Shown here: positions 1 through 6,060 of the stretch, piece after piece | Numbering within the stretch: position 1 is the stretch's first letter | How the letters are laid out: every line of letters begins with the position of its first letter | DNA from: Acidimicrobiia bacterium | GTDB taxonomy: Bacteria; Actinomycetota; Acidimicrobiia; Acidimicrobiales; Ilumatobacteraceae | Assembly (NCBI GenBank): GCA_010025655.1 | Contig: RGSV01000070.1 | Coordinates: forward strand, 1-6,060 | Length of the DNA: 6,060 nucleotides | Direction of reading: 5' to 3' | The notes under the pieces: model-generated | What the model was told of the DNA's origin: nothing | The model's input: the letters and a program-made list of their open reading frames with translations, nothing else | Databases searched by the model: none | Translations under genes and position numbers: made by a program

Positions 1-2037
1 GAGTATGGGCTTTTGGGTGCGAGCAGCTAGTTCGCCTGCGGCCTCGGCGAAGCGGCGATCTTGGCGTTCGTGATATTCCACGATTCGTGCGAGACCGTGG
101 TCTGGATAGAACCCGCCCTCACGCATGAGACGAGCTTGATTCGACTGAATTCCGATACCGAGATACACCACAGAATCAACTTCGGGTGCTGTTGCGAGAA
201 TCTCGAGCACGGCCGGAATCGTGTCGCGTGTTTCTCCGCCTGCACAGTCAACAGGGTTGTTGCGCGACCATCGAGCCGGCAACAATGCATCGAGGGCCGT
301 CATCGTTGCCGTGCTCAACGTGGCGAGTTGCAATACGCCGTCACGGGCCAAAGCGTCCGAGGTCACCACACCCCAGCCACCTGCGGTCGTCAAGATTGCC
401 GTATTCTTGCCCCGCGGCAGCGGCGACGTTGCAAACAACGCTGCAGCATCAAACGCTTCGTCGATGTCGGTCGCGCGCACGACACCAAGTTGGCGACATA
501 AGCCGTCGAATACGCGGTCATTGCTTGCCAAAGCCCCTGTGTGACTGGCAGCGGCCCGCGCCCCAGACTCGGTGGCGCCACCCTTCACGACTACTAGCGG
601 TTTGCGCGCATTGGCGGCCGCGAGAGCACGGCGCAAGCGAACACCATCCACGACACTTTCGATGTAGCTCAACATCACCCGAGTGGCGTCGTCACGTGAA
701 AACCATTCGAGATAGTCGGCGACGTCGGTGGCAGCAGCATTGCCCGCCGATACTGCCCGCGCCACCCCAACACCACTAGCTCTGGCTAGGTTCATGAAAC
801 TCGACACGAAATTGCCGCTCTGACTGGCGATCGAAATTGCTCCACGCGGCGGATACGGCGCCACGATTTGCGCACACAGCGCACTCGGAGTGCTCACCAC
901 ACCTTGCCCATTGGGGCCGGCAATCAGAATGCCGAGCTCAGCCCCAAGTGCAACCAATCGGGCTTGTGCAGCTTGCCCGGCTTCGTCGGCCTCACCATAC
1001 CCAGCCGAGGTGATGAACGCGGCACCAATTCCCCGCCGAGCACATGCGCGCAGCACTTCCTCATTCGCTGCAGCCGGAGTACACAGCACTGCTAAATCGA
1101 ACTCACCGTCTGGCAGGTCATCGACCGTCGCCACGCACTGCACACCGAGCACGGTCTCGCGCGAGAGATTGGTTGCAGCGACGCGACCGCCATATTTCGC
1201 CGCGAGCAGATTGTGCAGTGCCACGAAACCGAACTTGCCCGGGTGAGTTGATGCCCCGACCACGACCACACCACGCGGATCAAACAGGCTGCGCATGTTG
1301 GTGTCACTGTGGCGCGGGGTGAAATGATGCGCTGCACTCGGCAAGTCGGTCTGCGCTGCCACATTCCGTGACGTCGCACCACTCTCGCCTAGTTCGACAA
1401 GAGCGTCGACCGCAATCGGCTCACCGCGGGTCGTAACAATCACCGGGTTGAGATCGATCGAGGCAATATCGGGTCGCGCCTCAGCAAGTCTTGCCACCGC
1501 CTGAACGGTCTTCGCCAACGTTGCGCGATCCATCGCTCGTTGACCACGGAACTCACCAAACACGTTTGCAACGGCGAGCGAGTCAAGCATGTTGTCGAGA
1601 TCGTTTGCACCGAGCGGCAGCGGTCTGGCTTGTGAGTCGGCGAGCACCTCAGCCGTGACTCCCCCAGCCCCAATCAGCAGTGTGGCGCCGAACTGTGGGT
1701 CGCGCACCATACCAACGATGAGTTCACGGCTGCCGGCGATTTGTTCGGCAATCAGCAGCCTTACGTCACCATCTTCGTTGCGGCGTTGTGCGAGCAACAG
1801 TTCACACGCCTGACGTACTGCGGCTGCATCGCCGAGGCCGAGTCGCACCAAGCCGCGCTCTGACTTGTGCGCTAGCCGCTCACCGATCAGTTTCGCAACG
1901 ACCGGAAACCCAATCGCCTCTGCCGCTCTCACTGCAGCATCGGAATCTTCAACCACCGTTTCGCGAGGGAATCGCGCCCCAAGTGGCGCTAGCAACTTCT
2001 TCGACTCGTCTTCGCTCAGCGTGCGTCGACCCGTCAC
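1..2037 (-). CDS. NDP-forming acyl-CoA synthetase (acetate--CoA ligase family), ATP-grasp-first fusion, 3' end cut by window
   Basis: The minus strand has one uninterrupted frame from about 2037 to position 1, giving 679 visible residues and no stop, so the C-terminus lies off the left edge. The family makes ATP from ADP, phosphate and an acyl-CoA, or runs in reverse. Counting from GTG at 2037, residues 1-225 form an ATP-grasp domain (AHKSERGLVRLGL at 56-68, with His57 in the conserved HKSD-type loop; IDLNPVIV at 194-201). Residues about 248-375 form a CoA-binding Rossmann domain (VVVVGAST at 257-264). From about 399 follows a succinyl-CoA-ligase-like domain with SQSGN (405-409) and SHTGALA, whose His499 matches the catalytic phospho-histidine. 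This order is the reverse of the common alpha-beta fusion. The GPNCxG motif reads GPNGQG (374-379). The start is uncertain: TTG at 2046 and GTG at 2070 are in frame, the latter overlapping the divergent gene; the homologous part begins near residue 6. The substrate is unknown. Whether a GNAT domain follows cannot be seen. Confidence 0.9.
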   Translation of the reverse strand, partial: MTGRRTLSEDESKKLLAPLGARFPRETVVEDSDAAVRAAEAIGFPVVAKLIGERLAHKSERGLVRLGLGDAAAVRQACELLLAQRRNEDGDVRLLIAEQIAGSRELIVGMVRDPQFGATLLIGAGGVTAEVLADSQARPLPLGANDLDNMLDSLAVANVFGEFRGQRAMDRATLAKTVQAVARLAEARPDIASIDLNPVIVTTRGEPIAVDALVELGESGATSRNVAAQTDLPSAAHHFTPRHSDTNMRSLFDPRGVVVVGASTHPGKFGFVALHNLLAAKYGGRVAATNLSRETVLGVQCVATVDDLPDGEFDLAVLCTPAAANEEVLRACARRGIGAAFITSAGYGEADEAGQAAQARLVALGAELGILIAGPNGQGVVSTPSALCAQIVAPYPPRGAISIASQSGNFVSSFMNLARASGVGVARAVSAGNAAATDVADYLEWFSRDDATRVMLSYIESVVDGVRLRRALAAANARKPLVVVKGGATESGARAAASHTGALASNDRVFDGLCRQLGVVRATDIDEAFDAAALFATSPLPRGKNTAILTTAGGWGVVTSDALARDGVLQLATLSTATMTALDALLPARWSRNNPVDCAGGETRDTIPAVLEILATAPEVDSVVYLGIGIQSNQARLMREGGFYPDHGLARIVEYHERQDRRFAEAAGELAARTQKPIL

Positions 2038-2055
2038 GATGTTCAACGGTAGTGT
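2026..2055 (+). promoter_or_regulatory. Weak candidate promoter for the plus-strand gene run
   Basis: TCGACC (2026-2031) shares four of six bases with the -35 box. It lies 18 nt before TAGTGT (2050-2055), which fits TANNNT. Initiation would fall a few bases before ATG 2065, giving a leaderless or near-leaderless mRNA, which would agree with the missing Shine-Dalgarno. On the other strand TACCGT (2051-2046) also fits TANNNT and would start about at GTG 2037. Both matches are short and could be chance. Confidence 0.2.
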
Positions 2056-2064
2056 TCGACCTTC

Positions 2065-2472
2065 ATGCACATCGTTGCGGCTCTCTTCGTCGACAACTTC
2101 GCCATGCGCCAAGTTGAGGGTCCTTCGACGCGCATCGACCTCACTGGTGTCTTTTTCTCGCAGGTTGCACCACAACCCGTGCCCTGCACGATGTCACCGC
2201 ATCTCGTGGTGTTGATCTACTGCCCAGCAGGCGAAAGCGGCGACGGAATCCTGCAGGTGGTGTTTCAGCCAGTCGGTGTCGCCCCTGATGCCACGCCACC
2301 GATGGCACAGAACGTGAGCCCTTTTCGCGTCGAACCGGGCAAGTTCACCTATCGCCTCGTACGCGCCGAACTTGCCGTCGAGCGATACGGCCAGATCATC
2401 GCCCATTGTCGCGTTGGGCAAGGCCCCTGGATGGCAGTGCCCTTCACGGTGTTGGCACCCGTCGCGTCGTAA
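2065..2472 (+). CDS. Protein of unknown function, 135 aa, possibly DUF6941-like
   Basis: I do not recognise a function. The protein has no signal peptide, no membrane segment and no obvious catalytic motif. It looks like a small cytosolic beta-rich fold: an opening strand (HIVAALFVDNFA, residues 2-13), then LTGVFFS, LVVLIYCPAGE, a long strand ILQVVFQPVG, then FTYRLVRAELAVERYGQII and a closing AVPFTVL. The pattern of an opening 'A-L-D' strand, a central lipophilic hairpin and an 'ePG-f-yr' segment recalls the DUF6941 family of short actinobacterial proteins; this is recall and unverified. ATG 2065 is the natural start, because the first strand begins right after it. No Shine-Dalgarno precedes it. 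It ends 17 nt before tkt on the same strand, so it is probably co-transcribed with tkt-tal. The opposite-strand frame across it is open only as an extension of the neighbouring ligase frame and stops at 2194-2196. Confidence 0.72.
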   Translation: MHIVAALFVDNFAMRQVEGPSTRIDLTGVFFSQVAPQPVPCTMSPHLVVLIYCPAGESGDGILQVVFQPVGVAPDATPPMAQNVSPFRVEPGKFTYRLVRAELAVERYGQIIAHCRVGQGPWMAVPFTVLAPVAS

Positions 2473-2481
2473 AACTACTCT

Positions 2482-2488
2482 GGCGAGG
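2482..2488 (+). promoter_or_regulatory. Purine-rich stretch just before the tkt GTG
   Basis: GGCGAGG looks like a Shine-Dalgarno but ends only 1 nt before GTG 2490, much closer than the usual 5-9 nt. It is recorded because it bears on the start choice. No better-placed site exists for another in-frame start. Confidence 0.25.
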
Positions 2489-2489
2489 C

Positions 2490-4454
2490 GTGACAACCAG
2501 ACTGCAGGCGAACGACGATCGCCTCGCAGTCGCGATGATTCGTGGTCTCGCAATGGATGCACCACTCGCTGCCAAGAGCGGTCACCAAGGCACTGCGATG
2601 GCACTCGCTCCACTTGGTCATGTGCTTTACAGCCGAGTGATGAAACACGACCCACTCAAGCCGCTGTGGTCAGACCGCGACCGTTTTATCTTGAGCAACG
2701 GCCATTCATCGATCTTGCAATACGCATTGCTGTTCCTCAACGGTTATGGCGTCGAACTCGACGATCTCCGTGCGTTTCGCCAGTGGGGTTCCTCGACACC
2801 TGGGCATCCTGAACGTGGTCACACACCGGGCGTTGAGGTCACCACCGGTCCGCTCGGTCAGGGTTTCGCCAACGCCGTCGGCATGGCGATGGCCGAGCGG
2901 CACCTGCGCACACGATTCGGTGCCGACTACTGCGACCACCACACCTTCGTCATCGTCGGTGATGGTTGTCTCATGGAAGGCATCAGCCACGAAGCGGCAT
3001 CACTGGCTGGTCACCAGCAACTCGAACGACTGATCTGTGTCTTCGACGACAATAAGGTCACGATCGACGGCAGCACCGACCTGTCGTGCAGCGACGATGT
3101 GGCGCAACGATTCGCTGCCTATGGGTGGAACGTCGTGCAACTCGGTGATGTCGCCGACGACCTCGACACACTCGAGCAAGCGCTGCTCGCAGCCAAGGCC
3201 CACACTGGCTCACCAACACTCTTGATCTTGCGCACCCACATCGGTACACCATCACCCGACTTGACCGATAAGCCCGAGGCGCACGGCAACCCATTCACTG
3301 CAGCCCACGTGACGGCAACCAAGAAGGTGATGGGAATTCCTGACGAGCCGTTCTATGTCGACGCCCAAGTGGTGGAGAACATTCGCACTCATGCACGTCA
3401 ACGTGGCAGCGCAGCACGAGCAACCCACGAAGCTGCCACGCGCTCGGCCGGCGACGAGTGGCGCAACATGTGGGCCCAGCCGCCTAGCGACCAATGGCAA
3501 TCGACTGCACCACTCTTTGATCCCGCAACCTCAGTTGCAACTCGTGTTGCCGTGCAAAAGGCAATCGATGCGTCACTCACAGATGTGCCAGGCCTCATCG
3601 TCGGTGCAGCCGACTTGACGGGAAACACTGGTACCAAGTTGTCGAATGCCAAGGCGATGAGTGCCGCACAGCCCGACGGGCGGCAGGTGTACTACGGCAT
3701 CCGCGAACATGCGATGGGTGCACTCGCCGTCGGCATGGCGCTACATGGTGGCATCTTGCCCGTGGTCGGAACATTCTTCGTCTTTGCCGACTACATGCGC
3801 CCGGCATTGCGACTGGCGGCTCTTTCACGAGCGAAGGCGATTTTCGTCTTTTCACATGACTCGGTGGGTGTCGGTGAAGACGGTCCCACTCACCAACCGG
3901 TCGAACAACTCGCATCGCTGCGAGTGATACCTGGTTTGCGAGTCGTACGACCAGCCGATGCCAACGAGACTGCGCGCGCCTGGCGGCAGGCCTGCGACCA
4001 CGATGGGCCAACGGCACTCATCTTGTCGCGGCAGAACACCCCGATTGTTAGTGATGGTTCGGCGATCGAGCGTGGGGCTGCGATCGTGCGCCACACCGAT
4101 GGCTCACCACGCGTCACCATCATCGCCACCGGCACCGAGGTAGCAGTTGCCGTTGCCGCTGCCGATGCTCTCGGCGAGCAGAACATCGGCGCTCGTGTGG
4201 TGTCGATGCCGTGTCCAGAACTCTTCGCCATGCAAGACCCCACGTGGCGAGCACACATCTTGCCTGTTGGAGTGCCGACGATCTCCATCGAAGCTGGCAG
4301 CACCTTCGGCTGGAGCACCTTTGCCGATGACGCTGTGGGTATCGACCGATTCGGTGCAAGCGCGCCAGGCAACGTCGCACTCAACCGTCTCGGTATCTCG
4401 GTCGACAATCTCGTCAATCGCACCAAAGACTTGCTAGATGCGCTCGGCGCATAG
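2490..4454 (+). CDS. tkt: Transketolase
   Basis: The 654-aa product is a full-length thiamine diphosphate and Mg2+ dependent transketolase. It moves two-carbon ketol units between pentose, triose, tetrose and hexose phosphates in the cytosol. Counting from GTG 2490, residues 1 to about 275 form the PP domain: GHQG with His32, SNGH with His72, TPGHPE with His106, GPLGQG (120-125), the cofactor motif GDGCLMEG (157-164, Mg ligand Asp158) to DDNKVTIDG (Asn188), and His265. Residues about 348-515 form the Pyr domain with GIREHA (catalytic Glu406) and GEDGPTHQPVEQ (His468). A C-terminal domain starts near 537. All recognised catalytic positions are kept. GHQG replaces the usual GHPG, and NGHSS the usual NGHGS/NGHAS. 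The frame is open upstream to ATG 2406, but that start would overlap the previous gene by 67 nt and add 28 non-homologous residues, so GTG 2490 is preferred. tal follows after 9 nt. Confidence 0.95.
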   Translation: MTTRLQANDDRLAVAMIRGLAMDAPLAAKSGHQGTAMALAPLGHVLYSRVMKHDPLKPLWSDRDRFILSNGHSSILQYALLFLNGYGVELDDLRAFRQWGSSTPGHPERGHTPGVEVTTGPLGQGFANAVGMAMAERHLRTRFGADYCDHHTFVIVGDGCLMEGISHEAASLAGHQQLERLICVFDDNKVTIDGSTDLSCSDDVAQRFAAYGWNVVQLGDVADDLDTLEQALLAAKAHTGSPTLLILRTHIGTPSPDLTDKPEAHGNPFTAAHVTATKKVMGIPDEPFYVDAQVVENIRTHARQRGSAARATHEAATRSAGDEWRNMWAQPPSDQWQSTAPLFDPATSVATRVAVQKAIDASLTDVPGLIVGAADLTGNTGTKLSNAKAMSAAQPDGRQVYYGIREHAMGALAVGMALHGGILPVVGTFFVFADYMRPALRLAALSRAKAIFVFSHDSVGVGEDGPTHQPVEQLASLRVIPGLRVVRPADANETARAWRQACDHDGPTALILSRQNTPIVSDGSAIERGAAIVRHTDGSPRVTIIATGTEVAVAVAAADALGEQNIGARVVSMPCPELFAMQDPTWRAHILPVGVPTISIEAGSTFGWSTFADDAVGIDRFGASAPGNVALNRLGISVDNLVNRTKDLLDALGA

Positions 4455-4463
4455 ACAACAACG

Positions 4464-5567
4464 ATGAATCGCCTGCAGCGTCTTTACACCGAATGCGGGC
4501 AGAGCCCTTGGCTCGACAATCTCCGTCGAGGCTGGATCACGGGCGGTCAACTCGTCGAGCTTCGCGATCGCGGCGTGCGCGGCCTCACCAGCAACCCGAC
4601 GATCTTCCAGAAAGCGATTCAAGGTTCTGCCGACTATGACGAGCAGTTCAGCGCCCTCACGCGAAGTCGTGTCGCACCTCGTGATGCTTATTGGAGCCTC
4701 GTCTTGCGCGACATCGACTCGGCTCTCGACGTGTTCGCCCCTGTGTATGAGTCGTCTGGTGGTGAAGACGGCTTCGTCAGCGTGGAAGTCGACCCAAACT
4801 TGGCACATGACAGTGGCGGTACCTTGACGTCGGCGCGCGAGTTGCATGAACGCGTTGGTCGCCCCAACGTAATGATCAAGATTCCGGCCACCCGCGAAGG
4901 TCTACCGGCGATCCGCGCGATGATTGCTGAAGGTCGCAGCGTCAACGTAACGCTCATCTTCAGCCTCGAGCGATACGCGCAGGTGCTCGAGGCCTACGTT
5001 GCAGGTCTTGAAGACCTCGCCCGCTCGACGACCAGCGACCTCTCGCGTGTTGCAAGTGTCGGCAGTTTTTTCATCTCGCGCGTCGATACCGAGGTCGACC
5101 GCCGCCTTGAGGCGATCGGCACTCCTGATGCGTTGGCGTTGCGCGGCAGAGCTGCCGTCGCCCAAGGCCAACTCGCCTATCGCATGTTCACTGAGGTGTT
5201 TCGTGGCGCACGGTGGCAGGCGCTGGCGGCGCGCGGTGCACGCTTGCAGCGACCGCTGTGGGCATCAACCTCGACGAAGAACCCGGCGTACCGCGACACG
5301 CTGTATGTCGAAGAGCTCATCGGCCCGCACACCGTCAACACCCTGCCCGACGCCACCCTCGAAGCCTTCGATGACCACGGGCAGGTTGCCCGGCGAGTCG
5401 ATATCGATGTTGACGCAGCCGCGCAGACCTGGCAGGAAATCGCCGCCGTTGGTGTCGACCACGCTGCTGTCGCAGAACAACTTGAACGCGAAGGCGTCAG
5501 CAGCTTTCAGAAGAGTTTCGATGAACTATTGACGGCTCTCACCGCCAAGGCTGCCGAGCTCAGCTAG
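4464..5567 (+). CDS. tal: Transaldolase, long actinobacterial type
   Basis: The 367-aa product transfers a dihydroxyacetone unit between sedoheptulose 7-phosphate and glyceraldehyde 3-phosphate through a Schiff base, and completes the non-oxidative pentose phosphate branch with the adjacent tkt. It is a TIM-barrel TAL protein. GLTSNPTIFQKAI (40-52) is the N-terminal signature. VMIKIPATREG (136-146) holds the Schiff-base Lys139, NVTLIFS follows, SVGSFFISRVDTEVD is the later barrel signature, and WASTSTKNPAYRDTLYVEEL closes the active site. WLD near residue 18 probably supplies the catalytic Asp. Its length matches the mycobacterial-type subfamily rather than the roughly 320-aa E. coli TalB type. 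ATG 4464 begins just where the family begins (NRLQRLYTECGQSPWLD); no clear Shine-Dalgarno is present, so it is probably translated by coupling to tkt. No zwf, opcA or pgl follows, unlike many actinobacterial clusters. Confidence 0.95.
   Translation: MNRLQRLYTECGQSPWLDNLRRGWITGGQLVELRDRGVRGLTSNPTIFQKAIQGSADYDEQFSALTRSRVAPRDAYWSLVLRDIDSALDVFAPVYESSGGEDGFVSVEVDPNLAHDSGGTLTSARELHERVGRPNVMIKIPATREGLPAIRAMIAEGRSVNVTLIFSLERYAQVLEAYVAGLEDLARSTTSDLSRVASVGSFFISRVDTEVDRRLEAIGTPDALALRGRAAVAQGQLAYRMFTEVFRGARWQALAARGARLQRPLWASTSTKNPAYRDTLYVEELIGPHTVNTLPDATLEAFDDHGQVARRVDIDVDAAAQTWQEIAAVGVDHAAVAEQLEREGVSSFQKSFDELLTALTAKAAELS
5564..5567. other. Shared CTAG: overlapping stop codons of two convergent genes
   Basis: The palindrome CTAG supplies TAG to tal on the plus strand (5565-5567) and TAG to the 65-aa gene on the minus strand (5566-5564). 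The two genes therefore overlap by 4 bases, with no intergenic space for a terminator. Any terminator for either transcript must lie inside the opposite gene. Confidence 0.9.
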
Positions 5568-5761
5568 CGCAGCGACTCGAGGGTCGCAATCGCCTTTTCC
5601 ACCGCCCGACGAGCCTGGGTGATTGCCTTCTCGTTCGCCGGACGCTTCGTCTGACCCTCGCGCATTGCCTCTGACAAGATGCTGATTGCGCGATCGGCGA
5701 GATCTTCTGACACCGCACGCAGGCGCTCGATGAGGTCACTTACGTCAGGTGAAGTTGCCAC
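5564..5761 (-). CDS. Small helical protein of unknown function downstream of typA
   Basis: This encodes 65 aa from GTG 5761. It looks all-helical: helix 1 covers about residues 6-33 (DVSDLIERLRAVSEDLADRA...SEAMREG), a short turn QTKRPANE follows, and helix 2 covers about 44-65 (ITQARRAVEKAIATLESL). The charged and hydrophobic spacing suits a helical hairpin or short coiled coil. There is no signal peptide or membrane segment. It starts 11 nt after the typA stop on the same strand, so it should share the typA transcript. The GTG lacks a near Shine-Dalgarno, though the purine-rich AAGAAGGG at the typA end lies upstream. I do not recognise a named family. The amino-acid composition and tight spacing favour a real gene over a chance frame, and no other gene explains this stretch. 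Confidence 0.72.
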   Translation of the reverse strand: MATSPDVSDLIERLRAVSEDLADRAISILSEAMREGQTKRPANEKAITQARRAVEKAIATLESLR

Positions 5762-5772
5762 GTGCCGAACCG

Positions 5773-6060
5773 TCAGCCCTTCTTGTTGGCGCGGCGCCGA
5801 TCTTCAAGACCCAGCCATCGCTTACGAATGCGAATCGACTTCGGGGTGATCTCGACGAGCTCATCGTCGGCAATCCACTCGATGGCACTCTCTAGCGAAT
5901 GGATGACGGGCGCTGCCAGTTTGACGCCGTCGTCATGGCTGTGGGTGCGAATATTGGTCTTCTCCTTCGCGCGCACCGCGTTGACGACCATCTCCTCACT
6001 GCGTGCGCATTCGCCCACCACCATGCCCTCGTACACCTCGTCACCAGGTTCGACGAACAA
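5773..6060 (-). CDS. typA: Translational GTPase TypA/BipA, C-terminal part, 5' end cut by window
   Basis: Only the last 95 residues are visible; the family is about 600 aa, so the GTPase domain and most of the protein lie past the right edge. TypA/BipA is a ribosome-binding, EF-G-like GTPase involved in ribosome assembly and in growth under stress or cold. The visible part matches the family-specific C-terminal domain: FVEPGDEVYEGMVVGE, then RSEEMVVNAVRAKEKTNIR (E. coli has the equivalent NDLTVNCLTGKKLTNMR), then ALE-like SAIEWIADDELVEITPKSIRIRKRWL and the end DRRRANKKG. The leftmost visible codon at 6060-6058 (TTG) is internal, not a start. The stop is TGA at 5775-5773, followed after 11 nt by the small helical gene. 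Confidence 0.95.
   Translation of the reverse strand: MFVEPGDEVYEGMVVGECARSEEMVVNAVRAKEKTNIRTHSHDDGVKLAAPVIHSLESAIEWIADDELVEITPKSIRIRKRWLGLEDRRRANKKG

Noticed and set aside
186..779. Long plus-strand frames (also 61-501, 890-1246, 1788-2117) opposite the acyl-CoA synthetase
   Set aside because: They are rich in Arg, Ser, Pro and His with no family likeness and lie antisense to a fully homologous minus-strand gene; they are typical shadows in GC-rich DNA.
2038..2196. N-terminal extension of the acyl-CoA synthetase (frame open to 2196 on the minus strand)
   Set aside because: The extra residues do not look like the ATP-grasp N-terminus and would run antisense through the 135-aa gene; only GTG 2070 or TTG 2046 remain as mild alternatives.
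2406..2489. Upstream ATG extension of transketolase
   Set aside because: It would overlap the preceding gene by 67 nt, and its 28 added residues do not resemble a transketolase N-terminus.
3595..4426. Minus-strand frames of 140 and 178 codons (3595-4017, 3890-4426) inside tkt
   Set aside because: They lie antisense to conserved transketolase catalytic motifs and show low-complexity, basic composition with no recognisable domain.
4999..5532. 177-codon plus-strand frame inside tal
   Set aside because: It is a frame-shifted reading of transaldolase, whose conserved motifs all lie in the other frame.
5572..5587. Inverted repeat GCGAC-6 nt-GTCGC just after the tal stop, as a terminator
   Set aside because: The stem is only 5 bp, has no T-run on either strand and lies in the coding end of the 65-aa gene.
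1..6060. tRNA/rRNA genes, CRISPR, insertion sequences, attachment sites, riboswitches
   Set aside because: Nearly every base is assigned to a coding gene and no direct or inverted repeats or RNA-like conserved blocks were noticed by eye.

Overview
This window looks like ordinary, tightly packed chromosomal DNA from a high-GC Gram-positive type bacterium. By eye it is roughly 60% G+C, it uses GTG/TTG starts, Shine-Dalgarno signals are weak or absent, and gaps between genes are under 30 nt. The tkt-tal pair, the actinobacterial-type long transaldolase and the style of the acyl-CoA ligase suggest Actinomycetota. The class Acidimicrobiia (Ilumatobacter-like) is my best guess; this is inferred from protein flavour, not from a marker gene.

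Layout. Positions 1 to about 2037 (minus) hold most of a fused NDP-forming acyl-CoA synthetase whose 3' end lies off the left edge. It is read through one uninterrupted frame and has the permuted order: ATP-grasp first, then CoA-binding and succinyl-CoA-ligase-like domains. Head to head with it, about 27 nt away, a plus-strand run starts: a 135-aa protein of unknown function (2065-2472, possibly DUF6941-like), transketolase (2490-4454) and transaldolase (4464-5567). Spacings of 17 and 9 nt suggest one transcript. From the right edge a minus-strand pair converges on it: the C-terminus of the translational GTPase TypA/BipA (5773-6060) and a 65-aa helical protein (5564-5761). The stop codons of tal and this small gene overlap in a single CTAG.

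How they work together. Transketolase and transaldolase form the complete non-oxidative sugar-rearranging core of the pentose phosphate pathway. The unknown 135-aa protein is probably co-transcribed with them. The acyl-CoA synthetase interconverts an acyl-CoA plus ADP and phosphate with the free acid plus CoA and ATP; its substrate cannot be told from the sequence. TypA and its small downstream partner belong to a separate unit linked to ribosome function and stress or cold adaptation.

I see no mobile element, CRISPR array, RNA gene, toxin-antitoxin pair or phage gene, and no convincing novel multi-gene system. The points most worth a second look are the unknown protein ahead of tkt, the small protein behind typA, the permuted ligase with a GPNGQG motif, and the very compact divergent and convergent junctions.
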